DNA from: Alphaproteobacteria bacterium
GTDB lineage: Bacteria; Pseudomonadota; Alphaproteobacteria; Micavibrionales; Micavibrionaceae
Assembly (NCBI GenBank): GCA_023384135.1
Contig: JAHDXS010000001.1
Coordinates: 806,001 to 870,000 of the forward strand
Length of the DNA stretch: 64,000 nt
Direction of reading: 5' to 3'
The notes beneath the pieces were generated by a model. It was not told where the DNA came from. It ran no database searches and saw only the letters and a program-made list of their open reading frames with translations. Positions 63,731-64,000 of the stretch are shown here, in pieces (within the stretch, counting starts at the first letter, position 1; each line of letters begins with the position of its first letter). Position numbers and translations under genes: made by a program.

Positions 63731-64000
63731 ATGGGTAAGAAAAAAATCAATCCCGAAGCAATTCTTGAGGGAACGGGCAAGCAGACTCTGCAATACGCCA
63801 CGCTCGACCGGATGCTGCGCGACCATGATTTCGTCGAGGCCCGCAAGACAGGCGGCGACCACACCCATTACAAGCACGAACCTTCCGGCATCACCGTGGG
63901 CATTATCATGGGCCCCAACACCATCGTCTATCAGAAGGCCGCCGCGCAGGCCTGTGTAGACGTGAACGCCTGGAAAGAACAGCAGGAACAAGACCGCCGC
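63731..64000 (+). CDS. HicA-like protein, cut by the window edge
   Basis: 90 codons from ATG to the edge, no stop. LDRMLRDHDFVEARKTGGDHTHYKHEPSGITVGIIMGPN resembles HicA toxins (dsRBD-like fold; Leu-rich helix, then a GxHxxYxHP-type strand). HicA cleaves mRNA and is normally paired with HicB. The N-terminal 20 residues are extra. Only a partial view; whether HicB follows cannot be seen. Confidence 0.6.
   Translation, partial: MGKKKINPEAILEGTGKQTLQYATLDRMLRDHDFVEARKTGGDHTHYKHEPSGITVGIIMGPNTIVYQKAAAQACVDVNAWKEQQEQDRR

Overview
The window joins a foreign defence island (about 1 to 27.8 kb) to ordinary chromosome of an alphaproteobacterium (27.8 to 64 kb). The host call rests on a class I lysyl-tRNA synthetase, the thrC to M16-protease gene order, overall high GC and gene content. 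I cannot name a genus; a Micavibrio- or Rhodospirillales-like lineage is only a guess.

Island, 1-27.8 kb. A tyrosine recombinase (26369-27658) sits next to the 3' end of a tRNA-Ser(CGA) gene (27799-27888), the usual arrangement for a tRNA-targeted integrative element. The island continues leftward past base 1, so its far end is not visible. At the left are backbone-type genes (DUF6884-like, GIY-YIG-like, DUF2958, ParB). The parB gene is split by a complete IS21-family element (3416-6145) with a 5-bp target duplication; removing it restores a 600-codon frame. From 20746 down to 7050, eight genes lie head to tail on the minus strand with gaps of -13 to +61 bp: a CopG-type repressor, a type III-like Res, a Mod methyltransferase, an RloC/PrrC-like ABC ATPase with a zinc-hook motif, a small HEPN protein, a prokaryotic Argonaute without recognisable catalytic acids, a DpnII/MboI-like PD-(D/E)XK nuclease whose start lies inside the Argonaute stop region, and a DUF262/DUF1524 (GmrSD-like) protein. 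Two 10-bp direct repeats just upstream of the copG start look like its operator. This composite unit is the best candidate for an undescribed system. Beside it, 20.88-21.68 kb is a gene-free stretch packed with more than a dozen hairpins. To its right are a possible nuclease, a serine resolvase that seems to start at CTG, a run of four overlapping genes for exported or membrane proteins, and the integrase.

Chromosome, 27.8-64 kb. Recognisable housekeeping genes are dedA, an isochorismatase-like hydrolase, guaA, pdxT (no pdxS nearby), thrC, an M16 protease, yqgE, a surface-sugar cluster (glycosyltransferase, epimerase, asparagine synthase), uvrB, a Bax-inhibitor-1 protein, class I lysS, a nitroreductase and a DinG-type helicase. 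Between them are lineage-specific small proteins, among them two paralogues (46725 and 47729) and a J-domain protein with a degenerate Mrr-like C-terminus coupled to uvrB. Several genes (guaA, thrC, pdxT and two others) have good sigma70 promoters whose -10 box ends only 6-7 bases before the ATG, which suggests leaderless mRNAs. Three dispersed palindromic repeat families fill chromosomal gaps; I saw none in the island.
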